Of a stretch of 64,000 bases of DNA, positions 22,934 to 32,550 are shown in pieces (within the stretch, counting starts at the first letter, position 1; every line of letters starts with the position of its first letter). Source of the stretch: Thermoanaerobaculum sp. (GTDB taxonomy: Bacteria > Acidobacteriota > Thermoanaerobaculia > Multivoradales > UBA5704). The stretch covers positions 25,219-89,218 of the forward strand of contig JAJKHS010000066.1 in assembly GCA_021154885.1 (NCBI GenBank), in the 5' to 3' direction. Both the position numbers and the translations under genes were made by a program. A model generated the notes under the pieces. It saw only the letters and a program-made list of their open reading frames with translations. It made no database searches and was not told the DNA's origin.

Positions 22934-25612
22934 ATGGATCGCCTGCCGGGCCGGCGCCTGTTCCGCTTCCCCTGGCGCACCGCCGCCCAGGTGACGGCGG
23001 ATGTCGACGCGGAGCTGGCTTTCCACCTCCACCGTGTGGCCGAGGAGCTGATGGACGAGGGGTGGCCGCCGGAGGCCGCGGGGACCGAGGCCCGGCGGCG
23101 GTTCGGCGACCTGGAGGGGACGCGGCGGATCTGCCGCGATCTCGACGCACGCAAGGAGACGCAGATGAAGTGGATGGATGCTTTCGGCGAGCTCGGCCAG
23201 GATCTGCGGTTCGGCGGGCGGCAGCTCGCCAAGAGCCCGGGCTTCACCCTGGTGGCGGTGCTGACGCTGGCGCTCGGCATCGGCGCCACGACGGCCATCT
23301 TCAGCGTCGTCTATGGCGTGCTGCTGCGCCCGCTCCCCTACCCGCAGCCGGACCGCCTCGTCCGCCTCTTCTTCGTCGGTCCGAAGGGACAGCTCCAGGG
23401 CGCCTTCTCGCCGCCCAACTTCCTGGACTTCCGCGCCGCCAGCCGCGCGCTGTCGGGCGTCTCCGGGCTGCACGGCGGCACTCTCAACCTCTCCGGCGAA
23501 GGCGCCGAGCCCGAGCGTCTGCCCGCCGCCTGGGTGAGCGCCAACTACTTCTCGGTGCTGGGGGTCAAGCCCCTGACCGGACGCGCCTTCGCGCCGGGGG
23601 AGGACCAGCCCGGCGCGCCGCGCGTGGCCGTCCTCTCGGAGGAGGTCTGGCGGCGCCGTTTCGGCGGCGACCCGGGGGTGGTGGGGCGGTCGCTCACCCT
23701 CAGCGGCGACTCCTACCAGGTGGTCGGCGTGCTGCGCCACGGCGAGCGGTTCCCCTCCGGCACCGACGTCTGGGTGCCGATGGTGTTCTCGCCGGCCGAG
23801 CTGGCGCAGCGCGGCGCCGTCTTCTTCGGCGCTCTCGGCCGGCTGGCGCCGGGCGCGACCCTGGAGCGGGCGCGGGCGGAGGCCGGCGTCATCGGCCGGC
23901 GGCTGCGCGACCAGTATCCGGGAGACAACCAGGGCTACATCGAGGACATGACCCTGGTGCCGATGCTCGACCGCATGGTGGGGGACACGCGCAAGCCGCT
24001 GCTGATCCTCCTCGGCGCCGTCAGCTTCGTCCTGCTGATCGCCTGCGCCAACGTCGCCAACCTGCTGCTGGTGCGCGCCGCCGCCCGCGAGGGGGAGATC
24101 GTGATCCGGGCGGCGCTCGGCGCGGGGCGGGCCCGCATCGTGCGGCAGCTCCTCACCGAGAGCCTGGTCCTGGCCCTGGTGGGCGGCGTCGCCGGCATGG
24201 GCCTGGCCGCCTGGACCCTGAAGCTCCTGGTCAGCTCGGGACCGCAGGGGATTCCACGGCTGGCGGAGATCGGCCTGGACGGCACGGCGCTCGCCTTCGC
24301 CTTCGGGATCTCGCTGTTGACCGGCGTGCTCTTCGGCCTCGCTCCCGCCCTCCAGACCTCGCGCACCGACCTCGCCGCGGCGATCCGCGAGGGGACCCGC
24401 GGCTCGAAGGGGCGCGGCGGCACCCGCGCCCGCAGCGTGCTGGTGGTGCTGGAGACGGCCCTCGCCGTGGTGCTCCTCGCCGGGGCCGGGCTGCTCATCC
24501 GCAGCTTCCTGGAATTGCAGAACGTGGACCCGGGCTTCAAGCCGGACGGCGTCGTCACCTTCAACCTCGAGCTGCCGGCGAGCCAGTACTCCGACGAGGC
24601 GAAGCTGCGGGCCGTCACCGCCGGGCTGCTTGAGCGGATGGAGCGGCTGCCCGGGGTGACGGCGGCGGGGGCGACCGTCTACGGCATGCCTCTCGCCGGC
24701 CGGGTCAACGTCCTGACGTTCTCCGTCGCCGGCCGCCCGCCCGCCGAGCCGGGCAAGGCGCCCATCCTGCGGGTCGCCGCGGTCACGCCGGACTACTTCA
24801 AGACTCTCGGCATCCCGCTGCTGAAAGGGCGGGCGCTGAGCCCTCGGGACCGCCACGGCGCCCCGCGCGTCGCCCTGCTCAACGCCACCGCCGTCCGCAG
24901 GTTCTTCCCGGACGAGGACCCGGTCGGCAAGCGGATCGAATTCGGCCCGGCGGACGCCAGCGGCGACGTCCCGGGCGGCGAGGTCGTGGGCGTGGTGGGC
25001 GACTTCAAGCAGGATGCGCTGGAGCGGGAGATCGAGCCCCAGATCTTCCTGGCCTACGACCAGGCCCCTCAGGAGTCGCTCTCGATCGTGCTGCGCTCGT
25101 CAACGCCGCAGCTCGTGGCCGCGGCGGCCAAGCAGCAGGTCCGCGAGCTGAACCCCAACCTGCCCCTCTTCGGGCTCCAGCCGATGACGGAGGTGGTCGC
25201 CACCTCCACCTCCCAGTCCCGCTTCTACATGCTGCTGCTCGGCGGCTTCGCCTTCGTCTCCCTGGTCCTGGCCGCGGTGGGCATCTACGGCGTGATCGCC
25301 TATGCCGTGCGCCAGTGCAGCCAGGAGATCGGCATCCGCATGGCCTTGGGAGCTTCCCGCGAGCGGGTGGTGCGGATGGTGGTGGGCCAGGGCCTGGCGC
25401 TGGCCGTCGCGGGAGCCGCGGCGGGCCTCTTGGGAGCGCTCTTCGCCACTCGCTGGATGCGCAGCCTGCTCTTCGAGGTGAGCGTCAGCGATCCAGCCAT
25501 CTACGCCGGTGTGGCCGCCGTGCTGGTGCTGGTAGCGGCCGTCGCCTCCTGGCTGCCGGCTCGCCGGGCAGCCGCCACGGACCCGCAGCTCGTGTTCAGA
25601 GGAGAGGTCTGA
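22934..25612 (+). CDS. ADOP-family ABC permease (MacB/FtsX-like, duplicated)
   Basis: About 892 residues. The N-terminal 80 residues are the cytoplasmic prefix of this family (DVDAELAFHLHRVAEELMDEG, EARRRFGDLEGTRRICRDLD). Then come two MacB-type periplasmic domains and two FtsX-type four-helix permease units: GFTLVAVLTLALGIGATTAIF, VLLIACANVANLLLVRAAAR, ETALAVVLLAGAGLLIRSF, and at the end GVIAYAVRQCSQEIGIRMAL. ADOP proteins (TIGR03434) were defined from Acidobacteria and are usually not next to an ATPase gene, as here. Substrate is unknown. Confidence 0.92.
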   Translation: MDRLPGRRLFRFPWRTAAQVTADVDAELAFHLHRVAEELMDEGWPPEAAGTEARRRFGDLEGTRRICRDLDARKETQMKWMDAFGELGQDLRFGGRQLAKSPGFTLVAVLTLALGIGATTAIFSVVYGVLLRPLPYPQPDRLVRLFFVGPKGQLQGAFSPPNFLDFRAASRALSGVSGLHGGTLNLSGEGAEPERLPAAWVSANYFSVLGVKPLTGRAFAPGEDQPGAPRVAVLSEEVWRRRFGGDPGVVGRSLTLSGDSYQVVGVLRHGERFPSGTDVWVPMVFSPAELAQRGAVFFGALGRLAPGATLERARAEAGVIGRRLRDQYPGDNQGYIEDMTLVPMLDRMVGDTRKPLLILLGAVSFVLLIACANVANLLLVRAAAREGEIVIRAALGAGRARIVRQLLTESLVLALVGGVAGMGLAAWTLKLLVSSGPQGIPRLAEIGLDGTALAFAFGISLLTGVLFGLAPALQTSRTDLAAAIREGTRGSKGRGGTRARSVLVVLETALAVVLLAGAGLLIRSFLELQNVDPGFKPDGVVTFNLELPASQYSDEAKLRAVTAGLLERMERLPGVTAAGATVYGMPLAGRVNVLTFSVAGRPPAEPGKAPILRVAAVTPDYFKTLGIPLLKGRALSPRDRHGAPRVALLNATAVRRFFPDEDPVGKRIEFGPADASGDVPGGEVVGVVGDFKQDALEREIEPQIFLAYDQAPQESLSIVLRSSTPQLVAAAAKQQVRELNPNLPLFGLQPMTEVVATSTSQSRFYMLLLGGFAFVSLVLAAVGIYGVIAYAVRQCSQEIGIRMALGASRERVVRMVVGQGLALAVAGAAAGLLGALFATRWMRSLLFEVSVSDPAIYAGVAAVLVLVAAVASWLPARRAAATDPQLVFRGEV

Positions 25613-25680
25613 CCCGCGAGGACTACCCGGCCTGAAACTTGCTTCCCTCCGCAGGGAAGCAGCACGCAGGGTTCTCCGCC

Positions 25681-26130
25681 ATGCGGAACTTCTTCTCCCT
25701 CCAGTCGTCGGCGGCACGAGGTTGCGGGGCGATCCTCGTCTTCGCGGCCGTCCTCGCGGCCTGCCAGCACAAATCGCCCGAGCAGGAGCTGCTCGACAAG
25801 GCCGATGCCGTCGGCTCCTGGATCGCCACGCTGCAGATGGCCGGCGAGAAGTGGCTCGCCAACAGCGTTCCCACCTCATTCGTGAAGTCCACCTGCAAAG
25901 AGGCGGGAAGGGACCTCGACCAGGCGGCCGGCGAGGCCGCGAAGTCGCAGGCCCGGCCCGAGGTGCGCGATCCCCTGCGCCAGTTGATCTCCCAGGCCCA
26001 GGCCGCGGGAGCGAGCCTGCGGCGGGCCGCCGCGGCGAACGACCGGCCGGGCGCGGCGCGGGAGGCCGGCCGGCTGTCGGCGCTGGGGCGGCAGCTCGAG
26101 GTCTGGAAGCAGGGCCTGGGGCCGCCATGA
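25681..26130 (+). CDS. Small lipoprotein of unknown function
   Basis: 149 residues from the ATG at 25681. A lipoprotein signal (AILVFAAVLAAC) puts the acylated Cys near residue 28. The mature part is helical and charged (EQELLDKADAVGSWIATLQ, LRQLISQAQAAGASLRRAAA). I do not recognise a family. The next gene starts within its stop codon (ATGA), so it is made with the NRAMP-like transporter and may be a periplasmic accessory (inference). Confidence 0.75.
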   Translation: MRNFFSLQSSAARGCGAILVFAAVLAACQHKSPEQELLDKADAVGSWIATLQMAGEKWLANSVPTSFVKSTCKEAGRDLDQAAGEAAKSQARPEVRDPLRQLISQAQAAGASLRRAAAANDRPGAAREAGRLSALGRQLEVWKQGLGPP

Positions 26131-27350
26131 ACATGAAGAAGGCAACCCAGCTCGCGCTCGGCATCGTGACCGCCGTCGGCGGCTTCTTCGACGCCGGCAA
26201 TCTCGCCACCAGCGCCCAGGCCGGCGCCAGCTTCCGCTTCCAGCTCGTCTGGTCGCTGCTGCTCGGCACGCTCCTCGTGATCTTCCTGGTGGAGATGTCC
26301 GGCCGCTTCGCCGCCGTCACCCGCAAGGCGCTGCCGGACGCCATCCGCGAGCACTTCGGCTTCACCGCCTGGCTGGTGCCGTTCCTCGTCCTGACGCTGG
26401 TCCACTTCCTGGTCCTCGCCTCCGAGATCGGCGGCATCTGCTTCGCCCTTCACCTCGTCACCGGCCTGCCGCCAGCGGTCTGGGCGCTCCCCGTGGCGGT
26501 CCTCACCTGGCTCTTCCTCTGGCGCTCGACCTTCGGCACCATCGAGAACAGCACGTCGCTGCTCGGCCTCCTCACCCTGGCCTTCGTGGTCGCGGCCGTC
26601 CGCCACCACCCGCCCACGGGCGAGCTGTTGGCGGGGATGCTGCCGTCGCTCCCCCACCACGACCCGGCGAAGTACTGGTTCATCGCCGTCAGCATCCTGG
26701 GCTCGGTGATCGCCCCCTACCTCTTCTACTTCTACTCGTCCGGCGCGGTCGAGGATGAATGGGACCCCTCCTATGTCAACGTCAACCGGGGGATCGCCTT
26801 TGTCGGTATGGGCTTCGGGAGCTTGATCGCGCTGGGTGCGATCGTGGTGGCCGCCGTGGTGCTGGCGCCGCGAGGGATCGAGGTGAACGACTACCACCAG
26901 GCGGCGATGATGCTGACGGACGCGTTCCCGTTCTGGGGGTTCGTCCTCTTCGCCGCCGCCATGGCCATCGCCTGCCTGGGCGCCGGGATCGAGGTGGCGC
27001 TGGCGATGGCCTACACGACGGCCCAGACCTTCGGCTGGAACTGGGGCGAGGACCTCGATCCGCGGGAGGACGCCCGCTTCTGCATGGTCTATACGGCCGC
27101 CATCCTGGTTTCGTCGCTGCTCATCCTGTTCGGGATTGATCCGCTGAAGCTGACGCTGGTCACCATGGCGATCAACGCGGCCGTCCTGCCGTTCGTCGCC
27201 ATCCCCTTTCTGCTCATCATGAACGACCGCAAGCTGCTCAAAGAGCACGCCAACGGCTGGATCTCGAACTCGGTCGCCGCCTTTCTGCTGGTGCTGGCGC
27301 TCGTCCTCGCCGTGGTCTCGATCCCGCTGGTGATCATGGGGGGTAGCTGA
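26127..27350 (+). CDS. NRAMP-family-like metal transporter with altered metal-site motifs
   Basis: 407 residues with about 11 membrane spans. The first span has GFFDAGNLAT where NRAMP transporters carry DPGN. Other landmarks are LVEMSGRFAAVTRKALPDAI, SILGSVIAPYLFYFYSSGAVEDEW, a typical NRAMP span 6-7 region, and INAAVLPFVAIPFLLIMND. The MPH motif that supplies the soft Met ligand for Mn/Fe is not present. Loss of that Met is the hallmark of NRAMP-related Mg transporters, so Mg2+ or another hard ion is possible (inference). The gene overlaps the lipoprotein and first PRC-like gene. Confidence 0.8.
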   Translation: MNMKKATQLALGIVTAVGGFFDAGNLATSAQAGASFRFQLVWSLLLGTLLVIFLVEMSGRFAAVTRKALPDAIREHFGFTAWLVPFLVLTLVHFLVLASEIGGICFALHLVTGLPPAVWALPVAVLTWLFLWRSTFGTIENSTSLLGLLTLAFVVAAVRHHPPTGELLAGMLPSLPHHDPAKYWFIAVSILGSVIAPYLFYFYSSGAVEDEWDPSYVNVNRGIAFVGMGFGSLIALGAIVVAAVVLAPRGIEVNDYHQAAMMLTDAFPFWGFVLFAAAMAIACLGAGIEVALAMAYTTAQTFGWNWGEDLDPREDARFCMVYTAAILVSSLLILFGIDPLKLTLVTMAINAAVLPFVAIPFLLIMNDRKLLKEHANGWISNSVAAFLLVLALVLAVVSIPLVIMGGS

Positions 27351-27733
27351 TGAAGACGATGGACCTGGTCCGCGACGTCCTCGACAAGCAGGTGGTGGAC
27401 CGCGACGAGACGAAGATGGGGCGGGTCGACGGCCTTCTGCTGGAGATCCGCCCGGGCCAGCCGCCGCGGATCGAGGCCATCGACATGGGGTTTGTCGTCT
27501 TGGCGCGGCGCATCCATCCGCGGCTGGAGGCATGGCTCGAGCGCCTGCGCCGCCGCTTCGGCGTCTCCAGCATCCGCAAGACGGCGCGCTACCGCGTCCC
27601 CTGGTCGGCAGTGAAGGACGTCAACCCGTTCTGCGTCCAGCTCGACGTCGCGGCGCTCGACACGCCGGCCTTCGACTGGGAGCGGTGGCTGCGCGACCAC
27701 GTCGTCGCCCACGTTCCGGGAGTGGATTCATGA
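27350..27733 (+). CDS. PRC-barrel-like cytoplasmic protein, NRAMP-operon partner 1
   Basis: 127 residues. The N-terminal half has the PRC-barrel pattern (LVRDVLDKQVVDRDETKMGRVDGLLLEI.PGQPPRIEAIDMG), followed by a basic helix (LEAWLERLRRRFG) and a second barrel-like strand pair (RYRVPWSAVKDVNPFCVQLD). PRC barrels bind RNA, protein or cofactors. The start overlaps the transporter stop (TGATG) and the stop overlaps the next start (ATGA), so the three are coupled. A regulatory role on the transporter is inference. Confidence 0.7.
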   Translation: MKTMDLVRDVLDKQVVDRDETKMGRVDGLLLEIRPGQPPRIEAIDMGFVVLARRIHPRLEAWLERLRRRFGVSSIRKTARYRVPWSAVKDVNPFCVQLDVAALDTPAFDWERWLRDHVVAHVPGVDS

Positions 27734-28023
27734 AGAAGACGTTGGTCCACTTCGAGCTGCTGCTCGGCCGCGAGGTCCACGACTCCGCAGGCAAGCGGGT
27801 GGGCCGCATCCTCTCCGTGACCGCCGAGCGGGAGGGGGGCGACTGCGTGATCCGCGAGTACCTGCTCGGGCCCGCCGCCCTGCTGCGGCGCCTCGGCATC
27901 ACCACCCTCCGGCTGGTCGGCTTCAAGCACCGGGAGCCGTTGCGCGTGCCCTGGGATCAGCTCGACCTGAGCGACCCCAAAAAGCCCTGCCTGCGATGCC
28001 GGGCGGACGAGCTCCCCAAGTGA
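27730..28023 (+). CDS. PRC-barrel-like cytoplasmic protein, NRAMP-operon partner 2
   Basis: 97 residues from the ATG at 27730, four bases inside the previous gene. The pattern FELLLGREVHDSAGKRVGRI, a strand pair around CVIREYLLGPAALLRRLGIT and LRVPWDQLDLSDPKKP fits a single PRC-barrel. It has related architecture to partner 1 (ends in VPW-x(2)-(L/V)) but is shorter. Last gene of the four-gene unit. Confidence 0.7.
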   Translation: MKKTLVHFELLLGREVHDSAGKRVGRILSVTAEREGGDCVIREYLLGPAALLRRLGITTLRLVGFKHREPLRVPWDQLDLSDPKKPCLRCRADELPK

Positions 28024-28099
28024 CGCATTCGTGACGTTGTCCAGGGGGGCGGGTCGGCAAGGCCGAACCAGACTCTTCGGCGAGTCAGCAGGTCACTCA

Positions 28100-28375
28100 T
28101 CAGCCGGACCGCGCGACGTTGCGGATCTCTTCGGCAAGACCGGCGAAGATCGCCGGTGTCGCGATGCCGATGTGGATCGAGAGGAGAGGCTGGTCGACGA
28201 TGTGGTGCGCAACGACCAAGCTCCCGGCGACGGCTGCGACGAGCACGCGCAGGATCCAGAAGCCGGGCTTCGAGTAGTGGGAAGGGGTGGGAGCTTCCTT
28301 CTCGTAGAGTCGACAGGCGATGAGAATCTCGACCGCGACACTCCCTGCCGCACCCCAGAGGAATGATTCCAACAA
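28100..28375 (-). CDS. Small membrane protein, unknown
   Basis: 91 residues, TTG start at 28375 just 3 bp after the stop of the gene at 28379. Three hydrophobic spans are visible: SFLWGAAGSVAVEILIACRL, ILRVLVAAVAGSLVVAHHIV and LLSIHIGIATPAIFAGLAEE. I do not recognise the family. The spans, length and tight spacing suggest a genuine two-gene unit of small membrane proteins. Confidence 0.6.
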   Translation of the reverse strand: MLESFLWGAAGSVAVEILIACRLYEKEAPTPSHYSKPGFWILRVLVAAVAGSLVVAHHIVDQPLLSIHIGIATPAIFAGLAEEIRNVARSG

Positions 28376-28378
28376 GGC

Positions 28379-28633
28379 CTAGGCCCGGCCTGCAACCTTG
28401 AACCCACCAGGGTGGTTTCCCAGGTCGTGCCGGGCAGCAGAGCCCTCGTCATCGAGGCTGACGTTGCCGAAATACTCGACGAAGCGGCGCACGACAGGCT
28501 TCGACAGGTAAACCTTGAGGCGTTCCTTCGATACCAGCAGAAGAAACACGAACGAGGAGACGACGGCCAGGAAGATGGAAACCGAGCCGAAACGTAGAAC
28601 GCTCAGTGCGATGTCGATGACTCTGGGAAACAT
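28379..28633 (-). CDS. Small single-span membrane protein, unknown
   Basis: 84 residues from the ATG at 28633, 7 nt after GAGGAG; an upstream frame extension lacks a ribosome site. One strong span (VSIFLAVVSSFVFLLLVS) is followed by a basic segment (KERLKVYLSKPVVRRFVEYF) and an acidic tail (VSLDDEGSAARHD). No family recognised. It is the first gene of a two-gene unit with the protein at 28100-28375. Confidence 0.6.
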   Translation of the reverse strand: MFPRVIDIALSVLRFGSVSIFLAVVSSFVFLLLVSKERLKVYLSKPVVRRFVEYFGNVSLDDEGSAARHDLGNHPGGFKVAGRA

Positions 28634-28716
28634 AACCAATCTCCTCTCACGGCAGCCGTCCCGTCCAACCGGCACGCCTGAAGAGTACGACAGGTACCAG
28701 ATAAAAGCAATACCCC

Positions 28717-29332
28717 TTACGAGGATCTTTCCACCCTCGCCTCCGTACCCCGCGCCGTGGCCGCCTCCGGCCGGCTGCCCGGCTTCTCGGCCGGGACCGC
28801 ACCGGCGCGGCAGGCCGGGCAGTCGGCCGGCGCGTGGGACGGCAGGTCGAGCTTCAGGAGGGAGCGGAAGGGGACGTCAAAGGGATCGCGGCCGGCGGTG
28901 CGGTCGATGATGGCGCCGATGGCCACCACGCGGGCGCCGCGGGAGGTGGCGAGCGCCGCCGTCTCCAGGGTGGAGCGGCCGGTGGTGACAACGTCCTCGA
29001 TGATCACCACCCGTTCGCCCTGGCGCAGACTGAAGCCGCGGCGCAACCCCATCTCCTCCCCCTTGCGCTCGGTGAAGCGGAAGGGAACCCCCAGCCCCGC
29101 CGCCACCTCGTGGCCGATGATGATGCCGCCGAGCGCCGGCGAGAGCACCGAGTCGGGATGGAACTGCCGCAGCAGCTCCGCCAGGTCGCCCCCCACCTTG
29201 CGGGCCCGCACCGGGTCCTCCAGCAGCAAGGCGCACTGGACGTAGGCCTCCGAGTGGAGGCCCGAGGAGAGAAGGAAATGGCCGCGCCGCAGGGCGCCGC
29301 TCTCCTCCAGCATCTGCATCAGGAGCCGCTGG

Positions 29333-29340
<8 letters not shown>
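28717..29340 (-). CDS. pyrE: Orotate phosphoribosyltransferase
   Basis: 207 residues. PyrE converts orotate and PRPP to OMP in pyrimidine synthesis. Visible motifs: ALRRGHFLLSSGLHSEAYVQ, SPALGGIIIGHEVA, FTERKG for the flexible loop, and the PRPP-binding VVIIEDVVTTGRST. A C-terminal tail of about 30 residues with two Cys (CPACRAG) is longer than usual. The start overlaps the response-regulator gene by 8 bp, an unusual pairing. Confidence 0.95.
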
Positions 29341-30715
<1,375 letters not shown>

Positions 30716-30741
30716 GGTCGCTCACAGTGTAACAAGAAAAG

Positions 30742-30765
30742 GGGCCGGCCCTTGCGAGCCGGCCC
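30742..30765 (-). terminator. Terminator after htrA
   Basis: GGGCCGGC pairs with GCCGGCCC around an 8-nt loop; read on the minus strand it is followed by CTTTTCTTG. It lies between the htrA stop and the next minus-strand gene. Confidence 0.65.
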
Positions 30766-30831
30766 GTCAAAACATCGGATTGTCTGTCGGTAGATCGTCG
30801 AATCGTCAAATATCGGTCAACGGGACCCTCT

Positions 30832-32370
30832 CTACGGCGCCTGCACGACGGCGAAGAACGGCTGAGGTTTGCCGCGCTGGTCGAACTGCAGGGTATAGAG
30901 CCGCAGGTAGGATCCCTTCTTGGCACTCTTGATGGCACTCTCGAAGTCCGCGACCCCCTTGACCGGCCGGCCGTTGACCTCGCTGATGACGCTGCCCGGC
31001 CGCACGAACTGGTCGTAGAGCGGGCTGGTGGGGGCGACGCTGGTGACGATGATGCCCTGCACGTCGTCCGGCAGGCTGTGGCCCTGCTTCAGGCTGCTGG
31101 TCAGGTCCTGGTACTGGATACCCAGCCAGTCGATGCCACCACGGCCCTCGGGCTTGCGCTCCTGCGCCTGCTGGTCCTGACCCGGACGTTCGCGCAGCTT
31201 CACGGTCCTGGTGATGGTCTTGCCGTTGCGGAGGATCTCCAGGCTCACCGAGGTGTTGGGCCCCTTGGCCGAGACGTAGCTGATGAGGTCGCGGGTGGTC
31301 TTGAGCTTGTGGCCGTCCACCGAAAGGATTACGTCGCCGTGCTCGACGCCGGCGTCCGCCGCCGGGGTGTTCGGCTCTACCGACAACACCAGGGCGCCAT
31401 CGGCGTTGGCGAGACCGAACGCCTGAGCCTGGTTGTAGTCCAGGTTGCGGATGCCGATGCCAAGATAGCCGCGGCTGACCTTCCCCTTCTCGCGGAGCTG
31501 GGGCAGGACCTCCTTGAGGGTGTTGACCGGCACGGCAAAGCCGATGTTCTCGGCGCCGTAGTTGATCGCCGTGGCAATGGCCACCACCTGGCCCTGCATA
31601 TTGATCAGCGGGCCGCCGGAGTTGCCGAAGTTGATGGCCGCATCGGTCTGGATGAAGTTCTCGAACGAGGTGTCGCTGATGCCGATCGACCGGCCCTTGG
31701 CACTGACCACGCCAGTGGTGACCGTCTTGTCCAGGTTCAGCGGGTTGCCGATGACCATTACCCAGTCGCCGACCCGGATGGCATCGCTGTCACCCAGGTC
31801 CAGGTAGCGCAGGGGATGGCCGGCGTCGATCTTCAGCAGGGCGATGTCGGTCGACTTGTCCGCGCCCTTGACCTGGGCCGTGTAGTCGCGGTCGCCCAGG
31901 TGGACCTTCACCGAGGTCGCCCCCTCGATCACGTGATTGTTGGTCACGATCAGGCCGTCCGGGCTGATGACGAAGCCGCTGCCACCGGCGTCGGAACGGA
32001 ACTCGTCGGGCTGCTGCTGGTCCTCGCCGTCCGGCGACTGCGGCTGCTGCTGCCGTGGCTGCTGGCGGTTGCGGGGACCGAAGAAGAACTCGAAGGGATC
32101 GCCACCGCGGCGCCCTCCGGCAGGCGTCTTTTCGATCGTGGCCGCCTGTATGGACACGACGGCCGGCTCGACCGCTTCGGCGAGGTCGGCAAAGCTGGGC
32201 AGGGAGTTCAAATGCTGCGAGGCCATCTTGGTCGCGGACAGGGCGCTCGTGTCCTGGTCCGCGGCGCCGGGGACGGTCAACTGAAGACCCCCGGCGAGGA
32301 CCATGCCGAAGATGACCGCTCCCAGGACCAGCAGGAACGTCGCTAGGTTTCTTTTGGATGAGGTGTTCAT
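30832..32370 (-). CDS. htrA: HtrA/DegP-type periplasmic serine protease
   Basis: About 512 residues from the ATG at 32370. A membrane signal (FLLVLGAVIFGMVLAGGLQL) leads to a trypsin-like domain with the triad His (IVTNNHVIEG), Asp (KSTDIALLKI) and Ser (NFGNSGGPL). Two PDZ domains follow: RGYLGIGIRNLDYNQAQAFG...DGHKLKTTRDL and LGIQYQDLTSSLKQGHSLPD...VNGRPVKGVADF. A Gln/Pro-rich insert lies near residues 85-110. It degrades or refolds damaged envelope proteins. The upstream gene is a divergent BamA-like protein, a sensible partner in outer-membrane biogenesis. Confidence 0.95.
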   Translation of the reverse strand: MNTSSKRNLATFLLVLGAVIFGMVLAGGLQLTVPGAADQDTSALSATKMASQHLNSLPSFADLAEAVEPAVVSIQAATIEKTPAGGRRGGDPFEFFFGPRNRQQPRQQQPQSPDGEDQQQPDEFRSDAGGSGFVISPDGLIVTNNHVIEGATSVKVHLGDRDYTAQVKGADKSTDIALLKIDAGHPLRYLDLGDSDAIRVGDWVMVIGNPLNLDKTVTTGVVSAKGRSIGISDTSFENFIQTDAAINFGNSGGPLINMQGQVVAIATAINYGAENIGFAVPVNTLKEVLPQLREKGKVSRGYLGIGIRNLDYNQAQAFGLANADGALVLSVEPNTPAADAGVEHGDVILSVDGHKLKTTRDLISYVSAKGPNTSVSLEILRNGKTITRTVKLRERPGQDQQAQERKPEGRGGIDWLGIQYQDLTSSLKQGHSLPDDVQGIIVTSVAPTSPLYDQFVRPGSVISEVNGRPVKGVADFESAIKSAKKGSYLRLYTLQFDQRGKPQPFFAVVQAP

Positions 32371-32550
32371 AGACTCTTTCGGGTCTCCTTTCTTACTGCA
32401 CACTCTCCAGGGAAAGCAAAGACGCTGCCAGCCAAATTCCCCAGGAGAGCAGGATTGGATCGAACCGGATCGCGCCAAATTGGCGTGCCACCTTCCGACG
32501 TTCTCGGCTATGATCCGTCTACCAACTGACGGTCCTCCAGGAGCCTTCGC

